Shown here: one piece after another, positions 45,398-54,668 of the stretch | Layout: each line of letters starts with the position of its first letter | Position numbering within the stretch: the first letter of the stretch is position 1 | Origin: Roseitranquillus sp963749675 | GTDB lineage: Bacteria; Pseudomonadota; Alphaproteobacteria; Rhodobacterales; Rhodobacteraceae | Reading direction: 5' to 3' | DNA: 64,000 nucleotides | NCBI GenBank assembly: GCA_963749675.1 | Contig: CAVVNT010000010.1 | Location: 868,001 to 932,000, forward strand | Program-made: the position numbers and the translations under genes | The notes under the pieces: model-generated | Database searches by the model: none | What the model was told of the DNA's origin: nothing | Seen by the model: only the letters and a program-made list of their open reading frames with translations

Positions 45398-46369
45398 ATG
45401 ACTCCCTTTGCCATCGCCGGCGTTCAGATGCACGTGGCGGCGATCCAGTCGAACGTGGCGCCGATGCTCCACCGCCTCGATGTCTTGATGGCCCGGTTCC
45501 CATGGACGCAGATGGTGCTCTTCAGCGAGCTCGCGCCGTTCGGGCCGTTGCCGCGTTACGCCCAGCCCCTGCTGAACGAGACGGTGGACGCGTTTCGCGG
45601 GGCCGCGCGACGGCACAAGGTCTGGCTGATACCCGGCTCTATGTTCGAGAAGACCGAGGACGGCCGCATCTTCAACACCTCGACGGTGATCGGCCCTGAT
45701 GGCGAGATCGTCGCCACCTACCGCAAGATGTTTCCGTTCCGACCCTATGAGACGGAGGTCGAAGCCGGTACCGAATTCTGCATCTTCGACGTACCTGGCG
45801 TGGGGCGTTTCGGGCTGTCCATCTGCTACGACATCTGGTTTCCGGAGACGACACGCCAGCTCACGTCGCAGGGCGTCGAGGTCCTGCTGCACCCGGTCCT
45901 GACGGGCACCACCGACCGCGACGCCGAGCTTGCGATCGTGCGTGCGACCGCGGCGCAATTCCAGTGCTACGTCTTCGACGTGAACGGGTTGGCCGCCGGC
46001 GGCGTCGGACGCTCTTGCGTCGTGGATCCGTCTGCAACGGTGCTGCATCAGTCCGCGGGCCAGGAGGACATGTTCCCGATCGAGGTTGACCTCGATCAAG
46101 TCCGGCGTCAGCGTGAGGTCGGAATGAAGGGCCTGGGACAGGTGCTGAAGAGCTTCCGGGATCGCGCCACGGACTTCTCGGTCTACGATCGGACGAGCGG
46201 CGCCGATGCGTATCTGCAGGGGCTTGGCCCGCTCGCCATGACTGCGCAGGGGTCGCTGGCCGGGCTCGACGTCGGCGCACGTGACAGCGGCCCTTCGGAT
46301 GAGGACGGGAGGCGCGCGGAGGACGCCGATGCCATCGCGGCCCTGGCCGGCAGAACGCTGACCGGATAG
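45398..46369 (+). CDS. Carbon-nitrogen hydrolase (nitrilase superfamily), first copy
   Basis: 323 residues. The catalytic triad is visible: Glu44 (VLFSELAPFG), Lys110 (TYRKMFPFRPYE) and Cys143 (LSICYDIWFPE). A second Glu follows in IWFPETTRQL. The C-terminal 60 residues (SLAGLDVGARDSGPSDEDGR...) extend beyond the usual core and are low in conservation. It probably hydrolyses an amide or carbamoyl group of a small substrate. First gene of a five-gene plus-strand block; 64 bases to the decarboxylase. Confidence 0.92.
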   Translation: MTPFAIAGVQMHVAAIQSNVAPMLHRLDVLMARFPWTQMVLFSELAPFGPLPRYAQPLLNETVDAFRGAARRHKVWLIPGSMFEKTEDGRIFNTSTVIGPDGEIVATYRKMFPFRPYETEVEAGTEFCIFDVPGVGRFGLSICYDIWFPETTRQLTSQGVEVLLHPVLTGTTDRDAELAIVRATAAQFQCYVFDVNGLAAGGVGRSCVVDPSATVLHQSAGQEDMFPIEVDLDQVRRQREVGMKGLGQVLKSFRDRATDFSVYDRTSGADAYLQGLGPLAMTAQGSLAGLDVGARDSGPSDEDGRRAEDADAIAALAGRTLTG

Positions 46370-46433
46370 GCCGGGCACCGCCGCGAAGACTTGTCCGCCG
46401 GGCCCCGTACGGGTTGAGAAGAAAGGGCCCCTG

Positions 46434-49169
46434 ATGCGTTCGATGAGTGAGCACTACAGCGCCGTCCAGCTGCGCGGCGACCGCTGGGGCGCGCTGCGGG
46501 AGGCTGCGGAGGCTGTCCAACGCCAGCCAAAGTGTCGCGCGGCGGAGACGGCTGCGAGGACCGTCCGCGAGATCCTGGACGATCTGGAGCCGATCGAGCG
46601 CTACTGGGCGTTTCCCGGCTTCAGCGCTTTCACGCAGCTACGACGGCAGCTCGACGCGGGGCAGTTCGACAAGCTGGCGACGGCAATCCGACGAGTCACC
46701 CGGGCGCTGACCTCGGGGGCCTATCGCCGCCGCACCATCCCGCTCGACCGCGACGACATCGAGGACGACGAGAGCGAGGACGAGGCGTTGCTGTCGCCAG
46801 AGGCGCGCACGCTGGCGAAGCCGTATTTCGAGGTCCTGATCGTCGATCGACTGACCGACCACCAGGAACGCTGGATGAAGGCGTCAATCCGCGGCATGCG
46901 CCGGCCGGAGGACGAGTTCCACTACGAGCCGGTGGTCGTGCCGAGCCTCGAGGACGCACTTATCGCGATCCTGTTCAACCACAACATCCAGGCAGTCGTC
47001 GTGCGGCCCGGTCTGGCGCTCAAGTCCGAGAACGAGCTGCCGATCCTGACCCGCTACCTCAATAGGGTCGGGGACGAGGACGTCGACTCGCTGCGCCCCG
47101 AGGAGTACGGGCCGGAGCTCTGCCGCCTGATCGCCAAGGTGCGCCCCGAGCTCGACGCCTACCTGATCACCGACCGCTCGGTGGAGGAGATCGCCGGAAA
47201 GGACCTCGGGCTGTGCAAACGGGTCTTCTACAATCAGGAAGATTTCACCGAGCTGCACTTGAACATCCTGCGCGGTGTCCAGTCGCGTTACAGCACGCCG
47301 TTCTTCACGGCGCTGAAGCAGTACTCGCGCCAGCCGACGGGCGTCTTTCACGCCATGCCGATCAGCCGGGGCAAGTCGATCTCGCGCTCGCACTGGATAC
47401 AGGACATGGGCGCGTTCTACGGCCCCAACATCTTTCTGGCGGAGACGTCGGCGACGTCTGGCGGTCTCGACAGCCTGCTCGAGCCGGTGGGGCCGATCAA
47501 GCAGGCGCAGGAGCTGGCGAGCCGCGCCTTCGGCTCGAAGCAGACCTTCTTCGCGACGAACGGCACGTCGACCTGCAACAAGATCGTGGTGCAGGCGCTG
47601 GTCCGGCCCGGCGACATCGTCCTGGTCGACCGTGACTGTCACAAGTCACACCACTACGGAATGGTGCTGGCGGGTGCGCATGTGGTCTATCTCGAGAGCT
47701 ATCCGCTCGACGAGTATTCGATGTACGGGGCGGTGACGCTGGAGGAGATCAAGAAGAACCTCCTGGCGCTCAAGGCGGCAGGCAAGCTCGACCGCGTGCG
47801 GATGCTGCTCCTGACGAACTGCACGTTCGACGGCGTGGTCTACAACGTCGAGCGCGTGATGGAGGAGTGTCTGGCCATCAAGCCCGACCTCGTCTTCCTC
47901 TGGGACGAAGCATGGTGGGCCTTCGCCCGCTTCGGCCCTACCTATCGTCAGCGCACCGGGATGAATGCGGCAAATGTCCTTCGGAAACGACTGCGGACCC
48001 CCGCGCACTCGGCGGCCTACCAGGCCCAGCAGAAGGAGCTGGAAGGCGCGGACGAGGCGACGCTGCTCGCCACGCGGCTGATCCCGCCGCCCGATGCGCG
48101 CGTGCGGGTCTACTCCACCCAGTCGACCCACAAGACACTCACGGCGCTCCGCCAAGGCTCGATGATCCATGTCAACGATCAGGACTTCAAAGGCGAGGTC
48201 GAGGAGGCCTTCCACGAAGCCTACATGACCCACACCTCAACCTCGCCGAACTACCAGATCATCGCATCACTCGACGTCGGCCGGCGCCAGGTCGAGCTTG
48301 AAGGCTTCGAGTTCGTGCAGCGCCAGGTCGAGGCGGCGATGTCGATGCGGCGTGCGATCTCCATGCACCCGCTGCTCAGGAAGTACTTCAAGGTGCTGAC
48401 CGCGGGCGACATGATCCCCGAGACCTACCGCGAGAGCGGAGTGTCGACATATTTCGACCCCGACCAGGGCTGGACCGACATCTGGGAATGCTGGGCCAAG
48501 GACGAGTTCGTCATCGATGCAAGCCGCGTGACGGTAGCGGTCGGCGGCAGCGGCTGGGACGGCGACACGTTCAAGACCAAGATCCTGATGGACAAGTACG
48601 GAATCCAGATCAACAAGACGTCCCGCAATACCGTGCTGTTCATGACCAACATCGGCACAACCCGCTCGTCGGTTGCGTATCTCGTCGAGGTGCTGGTCAA
48701 GATCGCGCAGGACCTGGACGAGCTGCTTGACGACGCCTCCAAGATGGAGCGGCTGGCGTTCGACCGCCGGGTCGAGAACCTGATGGTCAAGGTGCCCCCT
48801 CTGCCGGACTTCAGCCGGTTCCATGACGCCTTCCGTACCGACGACATCACGCCCGAGGGGGACATCCGCTCGGCGTTCTTTCTCGCCTATGACGAGAACA
48901 ATTGCGATTACTTTCAGCTGCACGGCGACATCGACAGCGAGTTGGCGGCGGGGCGTGAGATCGTCTCGGCGAGCTTCATCATCCCCTATCCGCCGGGTTT
49001 TCCGATCCTGGTGCCGGGGCAGGTCGTCAGCCGCGGGATCCTGGACTTCATGAGGGCGCTCGACGTCAGCGAGATCCACGGCTATCGCCCGGACATCGGC
49101 CTCCGGGTGTTTACCGACGCCGCGCTCGCCAAGCATGCGCGCCCGGCACTGTCGCAAGCCGCGGAATAG
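46434..49169 (+). CDS. Orn/Lys/Arg decarboxylase family, PLP-dependent
   Basis: 911 residues, larger than the 710-760 of classical inducible decarboxylases. Start ATG 46434 has an AAGAAAGGG ribosome site. After an N-terminal wing-like domain (about 1-300) comes the PLP fold: FFATNGTSTCNKIVVQALVR, DRDCHKSHHYGMVLAGAHVV, FLWDEAWWAFARFGP (Asp491, pyridine N contact) and YSTQSTHKTLTALRQGSMIH (Lys567, Schiff base). The C-terminal domain starts near FRTDDITPEGDIRSAFFLAY. Substrate (Lys, Arg, Orn or a derivative) cannot be told. An acidic insert (DDIEDDESEDEALL) lies near residue 105-120. Confidence 0.93.
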   Translation: MRSMSEHYSAVQLRGDRWGALREAAEAVQRQPKCRAAETAARTVREILDDLEPIERYWAFPGFSAFTQLRRQLDAGQFDKLATAIRRVTRALTSGAYRRRTIPLDRDDIEDDESEDEALLSPEARTLAKPYFEVLIVDRLTDHQERWMKASIRGMRRPEDEFHYEPVVVPSLEDALIAILFNHNIQAVVVRPGLALKSENELPILTRYLNRVGDEDVDSLRPEEYGPELCRLIAKVRPELDAYLITDRSVEEIAGKDLGLCKRVFYNQEDFTELHLNILRGVQSRYSTPFFTALKQYSRQPTGVFHAMPISRGKSISRSHWIQDMGAFYGPNIFLAETSATSGGLDSLLEPVGPIKQAQELASRAFGSKQTFFATNGTSTCNKIVVQALVRPGDIVLVDRDCHKSHHYGMVLAGAHVVYLESYPLDEYSMYGAVTLEEIKKNLLALKAAGKLDRVRMLLLTNCTFDGVVYNVERVMEECLAIKPDLVFLWDEAWWAFARFGPTYRQRTGMNAANVLRKRLRTPAHSAAYQAQQKELEGADEATLLATRLIPPPDARVRVYSTQSTHKTLTALRQGSMIHVNDQDFKGEVEEAFHEAYMTHTSTSPNYQIIASLDVGRRQVELEGFEFVQRQVEAAMSMRRAISMHPLLRKYFKVLTAGDMIPETYRESGVSTYFDPDQGWTDIWECWAKDEFVIDASRVTVAVGGSGWDGDTFKTKILMDKYGIQINKTSRNTVLFMTNIGTTRSSVAYLVEVLVKIAQDLDELLDDASKMERLAFDRRVENLMVKVPPLPDFSRFHDAFRTDDITPEGDIRSAFFLAYDENNCDYFQLHGDIDSELAAGREIVSASFIIPYPPGFPILVPGQVVSRGILDFMRALDVSEIHGYRPDIGLRVFTDAALAKHARPALSQAAE

Positions 49170-49214
49170 GCGGTGCGGGTGCCAAACCAAGAAATCCGAC
49201 AGGAGGGACCTGAG

Positions 49215-50690
49215 ATGGACAAGAACGTGAGCGAGGTGAAGACGCTACGGAACATCTCCGAAATCCGGCGATATTTCCACCGGAACGAGGAGCCTGTCTA
49301 TTTCGTCTCGGCGACCAACTTCAATCTCCTGGGCCTCGATGAATGGATCAAGGGATTCAAGTACATCTGCTACATCGACTGCTACGATGGGCAGCACCCG
49401 AACGTGTTCTGCCCGTCTGAGAAGCCTCACGCCGAGTTCCAGTCGATTGAGGATATCAACAACTACCTCCTCCAGCATGAGGAGGTGATCGACTTCATCC
49501 GCCGGCGCGGCGGCAAGCCGAAGTTCGTGTTCCTGATGTTCGACGAGGAGACGGAGCGTCTGGCAAGAGGCCTCGGCGGCGAGGTCTGGTTTCCGGCCGC
49601 CAACCTGCGCACCCGCTGCGACGACAAGATCGAGACGGTGCGGATCGGCAACAAGGCGGGCGTGCCCTCGGTGCCGAACGCCCTCTCCGAAGTTCGCGAC
49701 TACGCCCATCTGCAAAAGATTTGCGAGGAGGCCGGCCTCGGCCACGATCTCGTCCTTCAGTCCGCCTTTGGCGACAGCGGCCACACGACGTTCTTCATCA
49801 AGTCCGAGGAAGACTTCCGCCGTCACGAGCACGAGATCGTCGGCGAGGGCGAGATCAAGATCATGAAACGGATCGACTGCCGCGGCTCGGCGATCGAGGC
49901 CTGTGCGACGAAGGAAGGCACCATCGTCGGCCCGTTGATGACCGAGCTCGTGGGCTTCAAGGACCTGACCCCCTACCGTGGCGGCTGGTGCGGCAACGAG
50001 ATCTTCGACGAGGCCTTCCCGCAGGAGGTCCGAGACAGGGCCCGCGACCTGACCTTCAGGTTCGGCGAGCAGCTGCGTGAGGAGGGTTACCGAGGCTACT
50101 TCGAGCTCGACTTCCTGATCGACCAGAACACCGGCGATATCTGGCTGGGCGAGCTCAACCCGCGGATCACCGGCGCGAGCTCCATGACCAACCACGCCGC
50201 CTTCGCCCACGCCGACGCGCCGCTGTTCCTGTTCCACCTGCTGGAGTTCTCGGACATCCCGTTCAACCTAGACGTGGCCGAGTTGAACGACCGCTGGGCG
50301 GATCCCGACATGATCAACTCGTGGAGCCAGATGGTCATCAAGCACACCGAGGACTCCGTCGACCTCCTGACCCAAGCGCCTGAGACCGGGATCTACAAGA
50401 TGGCGAACGACGGCCGCGTCACCTTCGACCGGTTCGACTACCACCGCCGCGCGGTTGAGAGCGAGTTCGAGGCGTTCTTCCTGCGCATCCTCAAGCCCGG
50501 CGATTACCGCTACGAAGGCGCGGACCTCGGCATCCTAGTCACGCGGGGGCGGTCGATGACCCCGGACTTCACGCTGAACGATCGCGCCAGACGCTGGATC
50601 CACGGCATCAAGACCGCGTTCGCGGCAAAGCCGCTGGAGGCCGCGGAGGCGGGCCCGGCACCCTCCGATCCGGCCTTCAAGATCCTCTGA
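49215..50690 (+). CDS. ATP-grasp domain protein (biotin-carboxylase-like ligase)
   Basis: 491 residues. ATG 49215 is preceded by AGGAGGGA. N-terminal domain KTLRNISEIRRYFHRNEEPV, then YFVSATNFNLLGLDEWI. The ATP-grasp core shows VLQSAFGDSGHTTFFIKSEE (glycine loop), EGEIKIMKRIDCRGSAIEAC, and GYRGYFELDFLID, then IWLGELNPRITGASSMTNHA (Mg-binding E and N). No biotin-carrier or carboxyltransferase genes are near, so true biotin carboxylation is unlikely; ATP-driven ligation of a carboxylate with an amine fits better. Spacing of 45 bases after the decarboxylase. Confidence 0.92.
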   Translation: MDKNVSEVKTLRNISEIRRYFHRNEEPVYFVSATNFNLLGLDEWIKGFKYICYIDCYDGQHPNVFCPSEKPHAEFQSIEDINNYLLQHEEVIDFIRRRGGKPKFVFLMFDEETERLARGLGGEVWFPAANLRTRCDDKIETVRIGNKAGVPSVPNALSEVRDYAHLQKICEEAGLGHDLVLQSAFGDSGHTTFFIKSEEDFRRHEHEIVGEGEIKIMKRIDCRGSAIEACATKEGTIVGPLMTELVGFKDLTPYRGGWCGNEIFDEAFPQEVRDRARDLTFRFGEQLREEGYRGYFELDFLIDQNTGDIWLGELNPRITGASSMTNHAAFAHADAPLFLFHLLEFSDIPFNLDVAELNDRWADPDMINSWSQMVIKHTEDSVDLLTQAPETGIYKMANDGRVTFDRFDYHRRAVESEFEAFFLRILKPGDYRYEGADLGILVTRGRSMTPDFTLNDRARRWIHGIKTAFAAKPLEAAEAGPAPSDPAFKIL

Positions 50691-50700
50691 CTTACCTGCG

Positions 50701-51675
50701 GTGGAGCACATCTGGCGCGCCATCGCGGAAGCCGAGCCCGGCCCGAAATGGGCCGGGCTGTTTTCGCAATACTGGCCAGACTATCGGCGCTGGTGGCTGC
50801 AAGAGCGGGAGGACTCGCGACCGTCCTACATCGACTGCCTCGAGGCCCTCGATCGGCACATGCCCGAACTCGTCCCGCTCTACCGGACCCTCTGCACGCT
50901 CGCCGGGGGCACCGACCACGCTGCACGCTTTCTGTCGTTCTACCGCCCGCCGCCCTATCTCTCCGGCTGCAGTCAGGCGATCTGGCCGGGGGCGGAGCCG
51001 CTCCTTGTGCGGAACTACGACTACTCGCCGATCGCTTTCGACAAGCTGATCCTGCACACGCGGTGGCACGGCCGCACAGTCATGGGCACCTCGGACGGGC
51101 TCTGGGGTCTCGTGGACGGGATCAACGACGCGGGCCTCGCCGTGTCGCTGACGTTCGGCGGACGGCAGGCAGTCGGCGACGGCTTCGGCGTCCCGCTGAT
51201 CCTGCGCTACGTTCTGCAAACCTGCGAGACGGCGGAGGAAGCAGGTCGCGCGCTCGCCCGGATCCCCAGCCACATGAGCTATAATGTCACAGTCCTCGAC
51301 CGGCACCGGCACTACCTGACGGCGATGATGGCGCCCGACCGGCCGACGCGGGTCACCCACGCGGCGGTTGCGACGAACCACCAGGGCCGCGTCGAGTGGG
51401 AAAGCCACGGCCACCTCACCAAGACAGTGGAGCGGGAGCGCTTCCTCCTCCAGCGGTTGACCTTGCATGTGGAGCCCGAGGAGAAGTTCATCGGCGCCTT
51501 CCTGCGCCCGCCGCTCTACTCTTCGGCCTTCAGCGCCGGCTTCGGCACCCTCTACACCGCGGTCCTGCGCCCGCGGATCGGCCGGATGGACTACCGCTGG
51601 CCGCGCGCCGTCTGGACCTTCGATCTCGCTTCGTTCCGCGAGGATCACAGGCGGCTGTTTACACCCGTCACCTGA
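50701..51675 (+). CDS. C45-family Ntn hydrolase (acyl-CoA:6-APA acyltransferase-like)
   Basis: 324 residues from a GTG 10 bases after the ATP-grasp stop. The nucleophile is probably Cys90 in YLSGCSQAIWPGAEPLLVRN, followed by YDYSP (the R-N-Y-D pattern of linear amide/acyltransferase Ntn enzymes). Further family text is GTSDGLWGLVDGINDAGLAV and SYNVTVLDRHRHYLTAMMAP. Members cleave themselves before the Cys and hydrolyse or transfer acyl amides. The 89-residue segment before Cys90 may be a pro-region. No signal peptide, so cytoplasmic. Confidence 0.88.
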   Translation: MEHIWRAIAEAEPGPKWAGLFSQYWPDYRRWWLQEREDSRPSYIDCLEALDRHMPELVPLYRTLCTLAGGTDHAARFLSFYRPPPYLSGCSQAIWPGAEPLLVRNYDYSPIAFDKLILHTRWHGRTVMGTSDGLWGLVDGINDAGLAVSLTFGGRQAVGDGFGVPLILRYVLQTCETAEEAGRALARIPSHMSYNVTVLDRHRHYLTAMMAPDRPTRVTHAAVATNHQGRVEWESHGHLTKTVERERFLLQRLTLHVEPEEKFIGAFLRPPLYSSAFSAGFGTLYTAVLRPRIGRMDYRWPRAVWTFDLASFREDHRRLFTPVT

Positions 51676-51749
51676 CGGCGGAACGAACCAGCCGATCGCG
51701 CATTGTCAGCCCGCCGCTCGAACGGCTTCACCGCTGCAAGGACATCTTC

Positions 51750-52667
51750 TTGGAACATATCTCCCTCGACCTCTGGGCGGCGAACCTCGAGGTGCGCGTG
51801 CCCGACCTGGCGTCGTGGCTCGCGCGCCTCGAGCATCGGCTGGCCGGCGCCGCCGCTCACGGGTCGCAGATGCTGGTGCTGCCCGAGTTCGCCTGCGCGC
51901 AATGGCTCTCGTTCGCGCCGACCGACCTTCCGGCAGAGCGTCAACTCGGATGGCTCGCCGACGTGGGCGACGAGGCCATCGGCGAGATGGCCCGGCTTTC
52001 GGCTCAACACGGCGTCAGCCTACTGCCCGGAACACTGCCACACCGCATGGGCGCCGCGGCGGATGGTCCGCCGATCCATTCGAACCGCGCTTGGCTGATG
52101 ACGCCCGAGGGCGGGCTCCACCACCAGGACAAGCTCAGCCTGACGCCGCTCGAGGAGAATTCCGCTGCCGGTCGCTCGATCGCCGGGGACCGGATCAACG
52201 TCATCGAGTGGCAGGGCCTGCGCGTCGTCATCGCGATCTGCCTCGACGCCGAGTTCACCGGCCTCTGGGCGCGGCTCGGCAAGCTCGACCTCGATCTCGT
52301 GCTGGTGCCGGCCAAGACCGACATGATCACCGGCTACAACCGCGTCTTCGGCTGCGCCCGCGCGCGCGCCATCGAGCTGCAGACGGCGGTCTGCGCGGTA
52401 GGTGCTGTCGGCGCGCCGCTCGGCCATCCGCTTGATGACACCGGCGTCGGCGGAGCTGCGGCGTTCCTGCCGTGCGACGTCTCGCTGTCGCTCGACGGGG
52501 TATTCGCTGCGCTGCCGCCGCAAGCCGCAGCGGCCGGGACGGACCCTATTCTGGCAGTGCAGAACCTGCCGGTGAGGGCATGTCGACGGATCCGCAATGA
52601 CGGCGCCGAGGCCGAAGTCAATCCGGCGTCCTGGGCCGCGGATCGGCTGGAGGTTGTGGAAGCGTAG
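51750..52667 (+). CDS. Carbon-nitrogen hydrolase (nitrilase superfamily), second copy
   Basis: About 305 residues. The start is uncertain: TTG 51750 gives LEHISLDLWAANLEVRVPDL, a family-like beginning; no ATG is in range. Catalytic triad: Glu in MLVLPEFACAQWLS, Lys in HHQDKLSLTPLEE, and Cys164 in VVIAICLDAEFTGLWA. It differs clearly from the first copy (CLDAEF against CYDIWF), so the two are not a recent duplication and probably act on different bonds. Last gene of the five-gene block. Confidence 0.87.
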   Translation: MEHISLDLWAANLEVRVPDLASWLARLEHRLAGAAAHGSQMLVLPEFACAQWLSFAPTDLPAERQLGWLADVGDEAIGEMARLSAQHGVSLLPGTLPHRMGAAADGPPIHSNRAWLMTPEGGLHHQDKLSLTPLEENSAAGRSIAGDRINVIEWQGLRVVIAICLDAEFTGLWARLGKLDLDLVLVPAKTDMITGYNRVFGCARARAIELQTAVCAVGAVGAPLGHPLDDTGVGGAAAFLPCDVSLSLDGVFAALPPQAAAAGTDPILAVQNLPVRACRRIRNDGAEAEVNPASWAADRLEVVEA

Positions 52668-52883
52668 CCCGAGCTTCTGCCTGTCCCCAGCGTCGTTTGC
52701 GTCATTCGCCACGACTTGAGCGGACGACTGGTGGATCGGCAAGCGCTGTTGGCAAGCTCTTCCGCTACAGTCCGGCTCACCGGGTTTCTGTCGATCGTGA
52801 CGCGGAAACGAGTGGACGGGAACTTCGCAGGACGGCGGCTCGGTGGGGTGGCGGGCCTGAAGCTGAGATAAGCCAAGCCGGTA
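52668..52883. other. Intergenic region between convergent operons
   Basis: About 215 bases between the second nitrilase (plus) and the tungstate regulator (minus). No gene, no clear terminator hairpin. Confidence 0.3.
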
Positions 52884-53771
52884 TCAGGCGTTCCAGCGGA
52901 TCTCGTTGTGTTCGGTCAGATCATACCCGGCGAGCGTTTCAGCGTGATCCCGGAACTCGGGAGTCGCGCAAAATGACACGAGTCGCTGCATCGGCGGCTC
53001 GAACCATGCGCGGCGGTCCACGAGAAGGTCGAAGCGCTCCTGCACCAATGGGACGAAGTGCAAGCCGTAGGGGCGCGCGAGCGCCTCGAGGCCGAACGCG
53101 GCGTCTGCGATGCCTTGAGCAACCGCAAGTACAGCGTCGTTCTCGCTGTGTGCCACCGACGACCAGGCGAATTGGTCGGTCTCAACTCCAGACGCGCCCA
53201 GCTCGTGCTCGAAAAGCCGCTGTGCGCCGGACTCGTTCTGGCGTGGCACGACGGTCCGGCCTGGCAGGTCAGCAAGGCCGTTGATCGCCCCAGCGTCTCC
53301 CTCGCGGACAACCAGCCCGCGGCGGCGTGCCGCCCATGCCACGAGGACGACATTCTCGTCGGGGCATTCCGCCTCCACAGCAGGGACGTTCCAGTCGCCG
53401 GAGCGCGGGTCGTAGACGTGGAGGCCCGTGGCCACGCCCTCGCCGGCACGGAAGCGGACGAGGCCGTCGAGGCTGCCGTCGAAGAGGGTGGCGAGCCCCG
53501 ACCGCGACTGCCGGATCGCCCAGTCGAGGAGCGGATCGTGGCTGCCGAGGAAGACGGCGGGGCGGGCGCCGCGGGGTCCGCTCATGGAGCGTCCGCGCGC
53601 GATCCAGTCGCGGATCTCGGCGGCGGGGAAGAGGAGCTTGCCGGTGACCCTGATGCACGGCACCTGACCCGATGCCGCGAGGTCGTAGACCTTGCGCTCC
53701 TTGATCCTGAGGAGGTCTGCAAGCTCCTTCACTGTCAGGTAGTCAGGCCTCGTCTGCGCATCGGTGGTCAT
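52884..53771 (-). CDS. HTH regulator with periplasmic-binding-protein-like domain
   Basis: 295 residues from ATG 53771. N-terminal excisionase/MerR-type HTH: YLTVKELADLLRIKERKVYD, then LAASGQVPCIRVTGKLLFPA. From about residue 80 a type-2 PBP-like domain (PAVFLGSHDPLLDWAIRQSR, VVPRQNESGAQRLFEHELGA, AVAQGIADAAFGLEALARPY). This arrangement is known for regulators next to molybdate or tungstate transport and cofactor genes. It likely senses the oxyanion and controls the tup genes just upstream in the same direction. Confidence 0.88.
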   Translation of the reverse strand: MTTDAQTRPDYLTVKELADLLRIKERKVYDLAASGQVPCIRVTGKLLFPAAEIRDWIARGRSMSGPRGARPAVFLGSHDPLLDWAIRQSRSGLATLFDGSLDGLVRFRAGEGVATGLHVYDPRSGDWNVPAVEAECPDENVVLVAWAARRRGLVVREGDAGAINGLADLPGRTVVPRQNESGAQRLFEHELGASGVETDQFAWSSVAHSENDAVLAVAQGIADAAFGLEALARPYGLHFVPLVQERFDLLVDRRAWFEPPMQRLVSFCATPEFRDHAETLAGYDLTEHNEIRWNA

Positions 53772-53822
53772 GGCGCCATGCTTCCGCGATGTGGGCAGGG
53801 GCGGCAAGGCCGCTCGCTGCGA

Positions 53823-54639
53823 TCACGCCTCCGCATTCGGGAAGAAGAGTTGCTGGCCATTAAGCTGATAGCTCGCGATCGCTTCCTGCCCCTCATTCGA
53901 GACCAGCCAGTCGACGAAGGCCTGCCCGGCCTCGGCGTTCACGCTCGGGCACTGCTCGGGGCTCACCAGGATCACGCCGTACTGGTTGAACAGAATCCTC
54001 GTCACCCTCGACCACGATCTCGAAGTCGCCGCGGTTCTCGAAACTGATCCAGGTGGCCCGATCCGTGAGCGTATAGGCCCCCATCCCGACGGCGGTGTTA
54101 AGCGTCTGGCCCATGCCGGAGCCGGTCTCACGGTACCAGCCGCCCGAGGCTTCCTCGACATCGATCCCGGCGCTCTGCCAGAGTTGCAATTCCTTGGTGT
54201 GCGTTCCCAACTCGTCGCCGCGCGAGGCGAACGGCGCCTCGGCCTCGGCGATCTGGGCGAACGCCTGCTCGGCGTCGGTCATCCCGGCAATGCCCGCGGG
54301 GTCCGACGCTGGGCCGACCACGACGAAGTCGTTGTACATCAGGTCGAACCGCTCGACGCCCATCCCGTCCTCGACGAACTGCTCCTCCTGCGCCTTGGCG
54401 TGGACGAGCAGCACGTCGCCATCGCAGTTCCGCGCGTTCTGGATCGCCTGGCCGGTGCCGACGGCGACGACGTTCACGTTGATCCCCGTTTCCTCCTCGA
54501 ACATCGGCAGGAGATGTTGGTAGAGGCCCGATGCTTCGGTCGACGTGGTGGACTGGACCAGGATCAACTCGTCCTGTGCGGCGACTCCGGTCGCCGCAGC
54601 CGCGAGCGCCACTGCGGCAGCGAAGGTGCGCATGTACAT
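53823..54639 (-). CDS. tupA: Tungstate ABC transporter substrate-binding protein TupA (one frameshift)
   Basis: Signal peptide MYMRTFAAAVALAAAATGVA, then the TupA core: ELILVQSTTSTEASGLYQHL (TTS oxyanion motif), VVAVGTGQAIQNARNCDGDV, then LLVHAKAQEEQFVEDGMG; DFVVVGPASDPAGI; FASRGDELGTHTKELQLW; and TAVGMGAYTLTDRATWISFE. A shift near 54005 leads to FNQYGVILVSPEQCPSVNAE, then AGQAFVDWLVSNEGQEAIAS. About 270 residues. The TTST motif separates TupA from ModA. Confidence 0.9.
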
Positions 54640-54668
54640 CCGATGATCTCCTTTCTTTTCTGATTGGT

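Noticed and set aside
49215..50690. ATP-grasp gene as true biotin carboxylase
   Set aside because: Too divergent in the N-terminal part, and no biotin carrier or carboxyltransferase gene is nearby. Kept as a generic ATP-grasp ligase.
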